Position numbers and translations under genes: made by a program | Part shown: positions 1-6,774 of the stretch, piece after piece | How positions within the stretch are numbered: the stretch's first letter is position 1 | Layout: each line of letters begins with the position of its first letter | Assembly (NCBI GenBank): GCA_016194725.1 | Contig: JACQAW010000049.1 | Location: 1 to 13,519, forward strand | Direction: 5' to 3' | DNA from: Deltaproteobacteria bacterium | GTDB taxonomy: Bacteria; Bdellovibrionota; UBA1018; UBA923 | DNA: 13,519 nt | Notes under the pieces: model-generated | Told to the model about the DNA's origin: nothing | What the model saw: only the letters and a program-made list of their open reading frames with translations | Databases searched by the model: none

Positions 1-246
1 CGACAGCATGCCGGCCTGGGTCTTTTCGCCAGGCTCGAACTGGGCGGCGAACAGGGGCATGCGTACACCATTGGCATCTTCGAGATGCTCGCTCATGCAA
101 ATGAGATGCATCATGTCGGAAGCTTCGTCAGGATTAAAACCTCCCGGGGCCCGATCGAGGCCGACGAATCGTCCGATCGTCCAGAGAACAACCAGAACGG
201 CGATCGCGTAACGCGTAAGCGAACCAAGGCCGTCCGTGCTATTCAT
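1..246 (-). CDS. Membrane glycosyltransferase, GT39/ArnT-like (N-terminal part, cut by window edge)
   Basis: An open frame of 82 codons runs from an ATG at 246-244 to the window edge without a stop. It starts with a short polar stretch, then a hydrophobic segment at about residues 13-23 (YAIAVLVVLWT) that should be the first membrane helix. The following loop carries GGFNPDEAS at about residues 37-45 and then HLEDANGVRMPLF. This layout, one helix followed by a periplasmic loop with an Asp-Glu pair and a 'xGvr.Plf' stretch, is typical of lipid-phosphosugar-dependent glycosyltransferases of the dolichyl-mannosyltransferase/ArnT superfamily, where the acidic pair is catalytic. The substrate cannot be told from 82 residues. 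The gene diverges from the one at 287 with only 40 bp between start codons. No convincing Shine-Dalgarno sequence precedes this ATG. Family assignment is from motif memory and is moderately sure; the rest of the gene lies outside the window. Confidence 0.6.
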   Translation of the reverse strand, partial: MNSTDGLGSLTRYAIAVLVVLWTIGRFVGLDRAPGGFNPDEASDMMHLICMSEHLEDANGVRMPLFAAQFEPGEKTQAGMLS

Positions 247-268
247 GACATTTAGCTTAAGCGAGTTG

Positions 269-277
269 TGATATAAT
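269..277 (+). promoter_or_regulatory. Extended -10 promoter of the 287 gene
   Basis: TGATATAAT at 269-277 is a perfect -10 hexamer (TATAAT, 272-277) with the extended TGn element. No good -35 is visible, which is normal for extended -10 promoters. A start point 6-8 bases downstream would fall at about 283-285, only two to four bases before the ATG at 287, so the message would be leaderless or nearly so. Confidence 0.55.
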
Positions 278-286
278 TTCCAAGCT

Positions 287-889
287 ATGCGCGTCTTGAT
301 ATTCATTTTCACTCTTGCCCTTACTCAGGCCATGATGCCTGCCTGCGCGCTTGCCGCGGTAAACTGCACGCTCGAGCACCCCGATCGCGACATCAAGCGG
401 CTCGTGAAAGACTCGACCACTTACCGGGTCCGCGAGCTGATTCCGTTTCGCCACGGCAAAAAAGACCTGCTTAAGAGCATCGCGCGGACGCTCGACAGCG
501 AGCTTGACCCGGAGTTCGAGAGCGGCGAGACGCCTTACACTTTTTACGCGGTCTACAAGGGTAATGAAAACGTTGCGCTCGTGCTGGGCACGACCGCGCG
601 CGTGGTTGCCGGCCCAATGCAGCTTTTCGTGGTTTATGCGCGCAAGGGCGGAATCCAGGACATCTTCGTTCAGAAGATCAGCTCAAAGGATGCGCCGGCT
701 TTTCGCTCGAAGTTCTATCGCGAACAGTACTTCAAGTTCGGCATCAATAGCCTGCCCACCGAGGCCGATGTGCGGCCGCCCATTCGCAGTCCTTCGAATG
801 ACACGATCAGGGATCATCATTCGTTTCTGCGCGCGGTTCGCTTCAATATTCTGCTCGTCAAAGAGCTCTACAACAACTTCAAGGAATAG
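287..889 (+). CDS. Exported protein of unknown function (200 aa)
   Basis: I do not recognise this protein. Residues 1-24 are a plausible Sec signal peptide: MR, a hydrophobic core (VLIFIFTLALTQ) and an Ala-rich cleavage region (ACALAA), so the mature protein starts near residue 24 and acts outside the cytoplasm. The mature part has about 175 residues with one early Cys. Its centre looks like a beta-rich segment (PYTFYAVYKGNENVALVLG then GPMQLFVVYA, residues about 84-117), followed by KGGIQDIFVQKISS. That pattern faintly recalls the FMN-binding-domain fold, but I cannot confirm this. The start is chosen because the signal peptide begins at it and an extended -10 lies just upstream; there is no Shine-Dalgarno sequence. 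The gene ends 1 bp from the stop codon of the convergent phosphatase gene, with no hairpin between them. Confidence 0.72.
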   Translation: MRVLIFIFTLALTQAMMPACALAAVNCTLEHPDRDIKRLVKDSTTYRVRELIPFRHGKKDLLKSIARTLDSELDPEFESGETPYTFYAVYKGNENVALVLGTTARVVAGPMQLFVVYARKGGIQDIFVQKISSKDAPAFRSKFYREQYFKFGINSLPTEADVRPPIRSPSNDTIRDHHSFLRAVRFNILLVKELYNNFKE

Positions 890-890
890 C

Positions 891-2570
891 TTACTGCGCG
901 GCGGCTCGCAGCGCCTTGGCCAGCACGTGGCCTTCGCTGCCCGAGGGAGCGATGATTCCCAGCACCGAGCTCAACGTCGGCGCCAGGTCGGACAAGCTGG
1001 CCATATCGGCGTAACGCCCGGGTTTGAAGGGCTTGCCCACGAAAATCAGAGGAATGCTGGCATCCAGCACCGTCGCGCTCTCGTGTTCGGTGCCACCGTA
1101 GCCGTGATTGTCCATGCCCAGGTAGCCGGGCCGCATGCTGAACACCACATCGCCCGAGCGCTCGGGGTGAACGCTGCGGGCCAGGCGCCTGGCCACCTCG
1201 GTGGGTGGAACGCGGCCCTCAAGAAGGTCGCCGCGTGAGTAGGCCGCGGCAATACTGGGCTGCGAACGCAGCCAGCTGGCAAGTGCTCGCGCCGCTTCGC
1301 CCGCGTCTTTGCCGCGTTTTTGGAAAAGCGCGTGATCAAAGGCCACATTATCCTCGAAGACGCTCGCGATCGGCTTTTCGCTATCGTCAAAGCCGAACAG
1401 GGCCCGCAGCCGCACATTGCCTTTGTCGGCCAGATCGGCGGAGTGATAGGCTTCGCCTGGCAATCCCAGCTTCGCGGCGAGCAGGGGGTTTGGCTGTACG
1501 CCATGATCGGCCGTGAATACGACAACCACGTCGCTCATGCCGCCGGGTATCTGATGACTCAGGCTGTTCAGGAAATCGGAAAGCATGCGGTCCGTGCGCA
1601 GGGCCATGTCCTGCATCTCGTGTGACAGGGGACCGTAGTTGTGTCCGGCGGCATCGAAGGCAGAAAGGCTGATCGCCAGTAAATCCGTGGCCGCGCCCGA
1701 GCCCAGCTTCAGGGCTGACACCGCTCGAAGCGCTGTATCGAAGGTAAAGGCATTCGCCCAGGGCGAGGTCAGGAACGGGGCCAGCCTGCCCGCGATGGAA
1801 TGCGGAAACTTTTTGCCCAGGCCGCGCCCGTCGCCGATCATCTCGGGCGTCATGGGCGTCGAGAGCCAGTACTGTTTTTCGGGCAAAAGCAGCTGCCACT
1901 GTTCAGGCACTTTTTTTCCGAGATATTCGGACTTGTTCCAGTCCACCAGCCACGAAGGCAGCTGCTTGTCGCTCAGGTAGTACGAGCTCGTGGTCCAGCC
2001 CTTTGCCTCTTCATCGAACCAAAGCGCAATATCGGCCCGGTGTCCGCCCATGAGAATCGAGGCGCGGTCTTTCAACGCGATCGACACCACCCGTGGCTTG
2101 CCACCCAGGGCGTTTTTCAGCTCGTCACCGACCGTCGTGACCAGCAACGTGCGTGGCGACCGGCCGGTGTGTTCGCCACCTTTTCCGCCGATCGTCTGCG
2201 CCTCGGCGTCCTGCACGCAGTAAAATTTTTCGTGCAGCGCCTGATCGTACCAGTAGTTGGCCACGATGCCGTGCAGATAGGGCAAGGCGCCCGTAAGCAT
2301 CGCGGCATGACCAACGCCCGTGACGTTGGGTGCGTGCGCGGTTTGCGTATTGGCGAAGTAGGCGCCCTTATCCATGAGATAACGAAAGCCGCCGATTTTG
2401 CCGCCTGGCGCAGCCGCGGGCAGATAAAGATTTTCAAACCGCGTCAGGTAGTCGCTGCGAAACTGGTCTAGGGCCACCAGGACGACCAGCTTGGGTCGCG
2501 GCGCCGCAGAGACCGGAACACTGAAACTTATGAACAGAATAATCAACAGGGGCATGGCTCGGATTCTCAT
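891..2570 (-). CDS. PafA-like secreted alkaline phosphatase / phosphodiesterase superfamily
   Basis: This should be a periplasmic phosphate monoesterase that uses two zinc ions. Starting at the ATG at 2570 gives 559 residues with a signal peptide (MRIRAMPLLIILFISFSVPVSAA). PafA-type active-site residues appear in order: D35 (VALDQF), nucleophile T84 in NVTGVGHA, N105 in GIVANYW, K167 and R169 in LKDR, D306 and H310 in DAAGH, D355-H356 in TADHG, and a late His in GTEHESA. The Thr nucleophile plus the Asn and K-x-R set distinguishes PafA-like monoesterases from nucleotide pyrophosphatases, and the length is close to known PafA proteins. A longer frame begins with GTG at 2699, but it would run back through the terminator at 2622-2666, so I reject it. 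An alternative ATG at 2555 also leaves a signal peptide. The gene stands alone between that terminator and the convergent 287 gene. The exact substrate is inferred. Confidence 0.88.
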   Translation of the reverse strand: MRIRAMPLLIILFISFSVPVSAAPRPKLVVLVALDQFRSDYLTRFENLYLPAAAPGGKIGGFRYLMDKGAYFANTQTAHAPNVTGVGHAAMLTGALPYLHGIVANYWYDQALHEKFYCVQDAEAQTIGGKGGEHTGRSPRTLLVTTVGDELKNALGGKPRVVSIALKDRASILMGGHRADIALWFDEEAKGWTTSSYYLSDKQLPSWLVDWNKSEYLGKKVPEQWQLLLPEKQYWLSTPMTPEMIGDGRGLGKKFPHSIAGRLAPFLTSPWANAFTFDTALRAVSALKLGSGAATDLLAISLSAFDAAGHNYGPLSHEMQDMALRTDRMLSDFLNSLSHQIPGGMSDVVVVFTADHGVQPNPLLAAKLGLPGEAYHSADLADKGNVRLRALFGFDDSEKPIASVFEDNVAFDHALFQKRGKDAGEAARALASWLRSQPSIAAAYSRGDLLEGRVPPTEVARRLARSVHPERSGDVVFSMRPGYLGMDNHGYGGTEHESATVLDASIPLIFVGKPFKPGRYADMASLSDLAPTLSSVLGIIAPSGSEGHVLAKALRAAAQ

Positions 2571-2621
2571 ACCGGAAAAGCTTGCCCGACCCCTTCGGGA
2601 AAGTCCACGCAAGTTCAGGTC

Positions 2622-2666
2622 AAAAAAGGGCGGTCCCTTTAGAAGCGCATGCGCTGGGACCGCCCT
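2622..2666 (-). terminator. Intrinsic terminator after dksA
   Basis: On the minus strand an 11-bp perfect stem, AGGGCGGTCCC paired with GGGACCGCCCT, is followed at once by six T. The 18-base loop contains a self-complementary 12-mer (AGCGCATGCGCT) that can form a nested hairpin. It lies 58 bp past the dksA stop codon and upstream of the phosphatase start, so it ends the mglA-dksA transcript. Confidence 0.9.
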
Positions 2667-2723
2667 GCCGTGCAGCTCCACCCCCGTAGAGATGCACACC
2701 CCCTGAAACTTGCCGTTCGCGAA

Positions 2724-3134
2724 TCAGTTGCCCATGCGAGGCAGTACGGAGCCGAGGCTCTTGTGACGGCGGCCATCGGCGGTGAGCACTTCGCGGCGTT
2801 CTTCATCTTCCTTGCAGGCGATGCAAAGAGTCGCGGTGGGACGAGCTTCGATACGCTTGATTTCGATGTCGTTTTCGCAGCTGTGGCACAGCCCGAAAGT
2901 TCCTTCTTCGATGCGCTTGAGCGCTTCGTCGACTTTCTTTATCAGCAGCATCTCGCGATTGCGCAGACGCATTCTAAGCGATTGTTCCACGTCGCTCGAA
3001 GCCTGGTCCACGTCGTCCATACGGTCGTCGTTGCTGACGGCGAAGTCGTCACGAATGACTTTGTCGTTATAAAGAACGTTGGCCTTCTGCTGTTCGAACA
3101 ACTTCTTAAAACGCTTTAGAACTTCCTTTTTCAT
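2724..3134 (-). CDS. dksA: RNA polymerase-binding transcription factor DksA (TraR/DksA family)
   Basis: DksA enters the secondary channel of RNA polymerase and works with ppGpp to repress stable RNA promoters and activate others. From the ATG at 3134 the protein has 136 residues (E. coli DksA has 151). Two coiled-coil arms flank a tip with D40-x-x-D43-x-A45 (DDVDQA), matching the D71/D74/A76 tip of E. coli DksA that is needed for activity. A C4 zinc finger follows: C83-x2-C86 and C104-x2-C107, with the family signature KRIEARPTATLCI between. A longer frame starts at 3191, but the start at 3134 fits because AGGGG sits 5 bases before it and the family normally begins close to the coil. The gene follows mglA by 106 bp and ends at a strong terminator. 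Assignment to DksA rather than a TraR-like relative rests on the tip residues and length. Confidence 0.9.
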   Translation of the reverse strand: MKKEVLKRFKKLFEQQKANVLYNDKVIRDDFAVSNDDRMDDVDQASSDVEQSLRMRLRNREMLLIKKVDEALKRIEEGTFGLCHSCENDIEIKRIEARPTATLCIACKEDEERREVLTADGRRHKSLGSVLPRMGN

Positions 3135-3136
3135 AA

Positions 3137-3144
3137 CCCCCCCT
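3137..3144 (-). promoter_or_regulatory. Ribosome binding site of dksA with a G7 tract
   Basis: On the minus strand A-GGGGGGG-TT precedes the ATG at 3134. AGGGG at 3144-3140 gives a 5-base spacer. This decides the start against the upstream in-frame ATG at 3191. The seven-G run is a homopolymer inside the ribosome binding site. Confidence 0.65.
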
Positions 3145-3240
3145 ATGGGTTGCCCTGATACTGCCTTGGGCATTTTCATTTCGAGTTGCATTAATTGGAT
3201 TTGGAAATTGAGAATGATTACTCTCGTTGTTGGAACATCC

Positions 3241-3825
3241 TTATCCCCCCTTGAGATCTAGCAAGACTAGTTTTGTGATTTCAGTAAGCGTCTCGAAGAC
3301 GCCTATGCCTTTGCTCGCGACCGCTTCAAATTCGGGCGCGCCAAGTCGATTGAAAGCTTGTGAGAGTTCGACAATCGGAGTCGCTGATGCGAGATCGCGC
3401 TTGTTGAATTGGAGGACAACCGGAATCTTTTTGAGATCATATCCCTGTGCCTCAAGATTTGATTCGAGACTTTCATACGATTCGAGGTTTGCCTCCAACC
3501 TCTCACGCTGGGAGTCTAATACAAACACTATGCCATCGACGCCCTTGAGGATGAACTGGCGCGAAACTTCGTAGAAACTCTGACCGGGAATCGTGTAGAG
3601 ATGAAAACGTGTTTTGAATCCGCGGACTTCGCCGGCATCGAGCGGCAGGAAGTCAAAAAATAGCGTACGTTCATTTTCGCTCGAAAGGCTGATGAGTTTG
3701 CCTCGTGCGTTATCAGAAGTACGGTCGTAGATGTACTGCAAATTCGTCGTTTTGCCGCTAAGTCCGCAGCCGTAATAGACAATTTTGCAGTTAATCTCTT
3801 TAGTATTGTAGTTAATAAACGTCAT
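3241..3825 (-). CDS. mglA: Gliding/polarity GTPase MglA
   Basis: MglA is a small Ras-like GTPase that marks the leading pole and controls gliding motility or type IV pili. The 194-residue protein matches the family length (195 in Myxococcus xanthus) and carries its landmarks at the same numbers. The P-loop is G19CGLSGKTT27. N51-E52-R53 includes the intrinsic arginine finger R53. FFDFLPL follows at about 56-62. Switch II has T78-I-P-G-Q82, with the Thr that MglA has instead of the Ras Asp. N141-K-R-D144 gives guanine specificity, and ASKG lies near the C-terminus. Known MglA partners are MglB (a GAP) and RomR; neither gene is in the window. The gene sits 151 bp after recR behind its own candidate promoter, and dksA follows it. 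There is no clear Shine-Dalgarno sequence. The gene looks less GC-rich than its flanks. The identification is very sure. Confidence 0.96.
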   Translation of the reverse strand: MTFINYNTKEINCKIVYYGCGLSGKTTNLQYIYDRTSDNARGKLISLSSENERTLFFDFLPLDAGEVRGFKTRFHLYTIPGQSFYEVSRQFILKGVDGIVFVLDSQRERLEANLESYESLESNLEAQGYDLKKIPVVLQFNKRDLASATPIVELSQAFNRLGAPEFEAVASKGIGVFETLTEITKLVLLDLKGG

Positions 3826-3844
3826 GCAATTGAGTAAGTTTTAC

Positions 3845-3873
3845 ATCACAACGCTCTAGCCTAGAGGTGCCAA
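3845..3873 (-). promoter_or_regulatory. Candidate mglA promoter with palindrome in the spacer
   Basis: On the minus strand TTGGCA (3873-3868) and TGTGAT (3850-3845) are 17 bp apart, with 5/6 and 4/6 matches to sigma70 consensus. The spacer holds a perfect palindrome CTCTAG-G-CTAGAG (3866-3854), which could be an operator. The predicted transcript would start about 13 bases before the mglA ATG. Confidence 0.4.
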
Positions 3874-3939
3874 CCCGGTGGATTTCGTGTCCCCATCAGT
3901 GTCATAATGGCTCCCCAAACTGCACTAGTACCCGCTATT

Positions 3940-3962
3940 GAGCGCCGCCACAGGCGCCGCTC
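3940..3962 (-). repeat. GC-rich hairpin after recR
   Basis: A 23-base inverted repeat (GAGCGGCGCC / GGCGGCGCTC on the minus strand, 3-base loop, one mismatch) lies 14 bp past the recR stop. No T run follows it, so it is not a classic intrinsic terminator. It could slow 3' decay of the dnaX-ebfC-recR message or act as an attenuator. Confidence 0.4.
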
Positions 3963-3976
3963 ATGTTTTACGTGCT

Positions 3977-4570
3977 TCAAGCACTCGCCACTCTATTTTC
4001 AATGGCGCGACCAATTGTTTGCCGGTCGATGTATTCCAATACCCCCCCCACAGGAATACCGTGCGCAATTTTAGTAACAGCTACGCCCAACGGACGCAGA
4101 AGCTTCGTGAGATAAACCCCAGTGGCTTCTCCTTCTACCGTTGGATTTATTGCCAGTATCACTTCAGTCACGGTTCCATCCTGGATCCGCTTTATAAGTT
4201 CCCGAATCCTGAGCTGCTCGGGGCCCACCCCATCCAGGGGTGACAGAACACCATGCAGAACATGGTAGCGCCCATGAAACCGCTGGCTGTTCTCGATCGC
4301 CATCACGTCGGCGGGCTTTTCAACCACGCAAACAATGCCGCGCTTACGCTCGGTATTGCTGCAAGTGGAACAGGGGGACGCTTCCGTGAAGGTGAAACAT
4401 TCTTGGCAAAGACGAATTTTAAGTTTGGCCTCGAGCAGGCTGTCGGCGAGCAAGCGCACGTCAGACTCATCTGTTCTGAGGACGTGATACGCGAGTCGCA
4501 TCGCGGTTTTTTCTCCAATGCCCGGCAGCTTGGAGAGCTCGAGAATGAGCTTGGATACCGGGTCAGACAT
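3977..4570 (-). CDS. recR: Recombination mediator protein RecR
   Basis: RecR works with RecO (and RecF) to load RecA on SSB-coated gapped DNA. The 197-residue protein has the whole family architecture: a helix-hairpin-helix at residues 12-28 (LSKLPGIGEKTAMRLA), a C4 zinc finger with C55, C58, C67 and C70 (CQECFTF...CSTC), a Toprim domain beginning near V79-E84 (IVCVVEKPADVMAIE) with NPTVEGEATG at 142-151, and the C-terminal Walker-like segment GIPVGGVLEYID. The ATG at 4570 shares its A with the TGA of ebfC (TGATG), indicating translational coupling; a TTG one codon earlier is possible but less likely. The order dnaX-ebfC-recR is widely conserved. Length is normal and no key residue is missing. 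Confidence 0.97.
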   Translation of the reverse strand: MSDPVSKLILELSKLPGIGEKTAMRLAYHVLRTDESDVRLLADSLLEAKLKIRLCQECFTFTEASPCSTCSNTERKRGIVCVVEKPADVMAIENSQRFHGRYHVLHGVLSPLDGVGPEQLRIRELIKRIQDGTVTEVILAINPTVEGEATGVYLTKLLRPLGVAVTKIAHGIPVGGVLEYIDRQTIGRAIENRVASA

Positions 4571-4902
4571 CAAAACATCCCCGGAACGTTCAGGCCACCC
4601 GTGGCGGCTTTCATGGCTTCGCTCACCATGTCTGAGGCCTTTTTCAGAGCCTGATTGGTGGCTTCAAGAACGAGGTCTTGCAGCATCTCGACGTCTTCGG
4701 TCACGACGTCTTTGCTGATCTTCACGGAAACGATTTCCTGCTTGCCGTTGGCGACGACCACGATGGCGCCAGCACCCGCGCTGCCTTCGGCGGTTTTGTC
4801 GGCCATCTCGGACTGAATTTTCTGGATTCGCAGCTGCATCTGCTGCGCTTGCTTAACCAGGTTTCCGAAGCCACCTCCACCACCGCCAAAACCTTTGCTC
4901 AT
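4570..4902 (-). CDS. ebfC: Nucleoid-associated protein EbfC/YbaB
   Basis: This small DNA-binding protein forms tweezer-like dimers on DNA and is found next to dnaX and recR in most bacteria. It has 110 residues, the usual family size. The N-terminus has a seven-residue Gly-rich run (GFGGGGGGFGN) before the first helix (LVKQAQQMQLRIQKIQSEMADK). Three beta strands follow around VVVANGKQEIVSVKI, then the C-terminal helix VLEATNQALKKASDMVSEAM, and it ends in Pro-Gly-Met-Phe as many YbaB proteins do. Its ATG overlaps the dnaX stop (ATGA, 4902-4899) and its stop overlaps the recR start, so the three genes are translated as a coupled unit. Confidence 0.95.
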   Translation of the reverse strand: MSKGFGGGGGGFGNLVKQAQQMQLRIQKIQSEMADKTAEGSAGAGAIVVVANGKQEIVSVKISKDVVTEDVEMLQDLVLEATNQALKKASDMVSEAMKAATGGLNVPGMF

Positions 4903-6524
4903 AAAGTCTCCGTCGAACTGATGTCTAACTTCTCAAGTTTTGCGCCCAACAACTGCTGGGTCGCGCGCATTGCTTCGGTGGTGCCATTCGCGTCTACGAT
5001 TCCTTCCATGCTCAGATGCTCGAGAATCGAGCCGACCAGCGGCCTTTGGGCTTTTATCGCCGCGACAATCTTTACCCAGCTCGACGCGTCATGCAGCCCA
5101 CGTGGAGCCTCGAGTGGAATCTTGACGTTGTCTTCGCGCGTCTGCGCGAAGGCCTGCTTGATCGTGGGCTTATCTTCGGACGCCGGGGGCGCCGGAGACG
5201 GTGGCGGCGATGCGAGCGCCGCCAGAAGTTCCGAGGCGCGCGCCCGCGCGGGCTGCGCGGTTTGGACAGGTTGCGGCAAGCTATGTGCTACCGCGGGCTG
5301 ACCTTGGGTAACTGCAGGCTGAGCAGCCGATAATTTTCCGGTTTCGCTCCTGGAGCCGCCGCCGCTTCCGCCGATACTTTCGGGCGATTTGATATCGGCC
5401 AGGCTGATGAGCTCTTCGCTCGATGCCATCTTGATGACAAGCACATCCATGACCATCTTGGGAATCGCGCTGCGCGCGACGTCTTCGAGGCCGTGGTTGA
5501 GCAACCGAAAAAGCATGTCGAGGTCGTCCAGGCTGCGTTCGTGCAGCAGCGACTTCAGATCGGCGATGTCCACATCGGAAAGATCCATGTACGTCTTGAG
5601 ATCCAGGCCGTTCTGCGAGTTCTGCTCGAGCAGACGGGCCACCATGAGCTGCCGCAGGCAGCGCAATATCTCGCGCCCGAATTGCTTGAGGTCAAAGCCA
5701 TGCAGGTGAACTTTTCCCACGGCCTCGACCGCCGCAAGCGGTTTGCGTTTCAATATTCCCGTCACGCAGTCCAGCACGGTCTGCTTGTCCACCAGGCCCA
5801 GCGCTTCGGTAACCGATTCTCCGGTGATCTTCACGCCGCCCACGGCCAGAATTTGATCCAGCAGTGAAACCGCATCGCGCATACTGCCTTCGGCTTCGCG
5901 CGCCAGGGTGGTGAGGGCGTCGGTGTTGATGGTCACTTTTTCGGAATCGCAGATGAACTTGAGCCGGGCGGCGAGGTCTTTTTGCGAAACCCGTTTGAAG
6001 TCAAAACGCTGGCAACGCGAAAGCACCGTGGCCGGAATTTTCTGCGGATCAGTGGTGGCGAAGATGAAAATCACGTGCGCCGGCGGCTCTTCGAGGGTCT
6101 TGAGCATGGCATTGAAGGCCGCAGTGGTGAGCATGTGCACTTCATCGATGATGTAAATGCGGTATTTGCCGCTCGAAGGCAGGTACTTGGCGGCATCGCG
6201 AATCTCGCGCACGTCATCGACGCCGTTGTTCGAGGCTCCGTCGATCTCCAGCACATCGATCGACTTGCCCTCGGAAATCTGGCGGCAGTCGTTGCAGCTG
6301 TTGCAGGGCACGCCCGTGGTGCCGGCCGTAGGACAGCGAATGGCCTTGGCAAAAATTCGTGCAGCCGAAGTTTTGCCGATCCCGCGGGTTCCCGTAAACA
6401 GATAGCCTTGGCTTACGCGGCCGGTCTTGATGGCGTTTGAGATGGTGCGGGAAATGTGGGCCTGGCCAACGAGATCGTCAAAAGTCTGTGGCCGCCACTT
6501 TCGGGCAAGTCCCAGGTACGCCAT
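4899..6524 (-). CDS. dnaX: DNA polymerase III subunit gamma/tau
   Basis: DnaX is the ATPase of the clamp loader that places the beta clamp on primed DNA. In the 541-residue product, Walker A is G45TRGIGKTS53, the zinc module has C64, C74, C77 and C80, Walker B is IIDEVHML (D127, E128), and the sensor/arginine-finger motif SRCQRFD starts at S169. The AAA+ and collar domains fill roughly 1-370. A low-complexity Gly/Ser then Ala/Pro/Ser linker (about 380-465) leads to a shorter C-terminal region starting near KPTIKQAFAQ. The length lies between E. coli gamma (431) and tau (643). I see no A-rich slippery heptamer in the linker, so I expect a single product. The start is supported by GAGGGAG 4-10 bases upstream. 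The SRP RNA gene lies 38 bp upstream and ebfC overlaps by 4 bp. Confidence 0.97.
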   Translation of the reverse strand: MAYLGLARKWRPQTFDDLVGQAHISRTISNAIKTGRVSQGYLFTGTRGIGKTSAARIFAKAIRCPTAGTTGVPCNSCNDCRQISEGKSIDVLEIDGASNNGVDDVREIRDAAKYLPSSGKYRIYIIDEVHMLTTAAFNAMLKTLEEPPAHVIFIFATTDPQKIPATVLSRCQRFDFKRVSQKDLAARLKFICDSEKVTINTDALTTLAREAEGSMRDAVSLLDQILAVGGVKITGESVTEALGLVDKQTVLDCVTGILKRKPLAAVEAVGKVHLHGFDLKQFGREILRCLRQLMVARLLEQNSQNGLDLKTYMDLSDVDIADLKSLLHERSLDDLDMLFRLLNHGLEDVARSAIPKMVMDVLVIKMASSEELISLADIKSPESIGGSGGGSRSETGKLSAAQPAVTQGQPAVAHSLPQPVQTAQPARARASELLAALASPPPSPAPPASEDKPTIKQAFAQTREDNVKIPLEAPRGLHDASSWVKIVAAIKAQRPLVGSILEHLSMEGIVDANGTTEAMRATQQLLGAKLEKLDISSTETL

Positions 6525-6562
6525 GCATCTCCCTCATTAGAATAGGACCCAAGAATACGACT

Positions 6563-6705
6563 CATCTTTGAAAGCCTTGTTCCGACTCCCCGGCTGAACT
6601 GCGTCACAGCTCGCTCAGACTACCGTTGCTTCCTTCCGGACCTGGCGGGGTTCGTAAGGCTTACTTGCGCAGGACCGGGGAGCCGGAACAAGGCTTTCAA
6701 AGATG
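6563..6705 (-). ncRNA. ffs: Signal recognition particle RNA (small 4.5S-like)
   Basis: The diagnostic domain IV core AGGTCCGGAAGGAAGCA, with the GGAA tetraloop and the asymmetric loop bound by Ffh, is read on the minus strand at about 6645-6629. The core is enclosed by a 31-bp terminal stem: bases 6705-6675 pair with 6593-6563 throughout, apart from one G-U pair. This gives a rod of about 143 nt, somewhat longer than E. coli 4.5S RNA (114 nt) and much shorter than the Alu-containing Bacillus type; no Alu domain is visible. The mature ends are not defined by sequence alone and may lie inside the stem. The SRP RNA gene just before dnaX-ybaB-recR also occurs in Firmicutes, so the position agrees. 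No T run follows it, and the transcript may continue into dnaX. Confidence 0.93.
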
Positions 6706-6714
6706 TTTAGGATC

Positions 6715-6774
6715 TATATATCAAGGTACGCGAACCTACTAGACTATATGCAACATGCCCTGAACGTCTGTCAA
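6715..6774 (-). promoter_or_regulatory. Candidate promoter region of the SRP RNA - dnaX unit
   Basis: On the minus strand a consensus TTGACA lies at 6774-6769 and TATAGT at 6748-6743, but the 20-bp spacer is long. A second -10-like TATATA at 6720-6715 would place the start near 6708, right at the SRP RNA stem, but its -35 is poor. One of these probably drives the unit; sequence alone does not decide. Confidence 0.4.

Noticed and set aside
1800..2471. Plus-strand frame of 223 codons inside the phosphatase gene
   Set aside because: Antisense shadow; the minus frame has a complete set of active-site residues.
3205..3224. Fur-box-like GAGAATGATTACTCTC between mglA and dksA
   Set aside because: The left half fits the iron box but the right half matches poorly, about 10 of 16 positions by eye, and no iron gene is near.
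3940..3962. Hairpin after recR as an intrinsic terminator
   Set aside because: There is no T run after it on the minus strand and one mismatch in the stem; listed only as an inverted repeat.
4899..5400. Programmed frameshift in dnaX making a short gamma form
   Set aside because: No A-rich slippery heptamer is seen in the linker-coding part.
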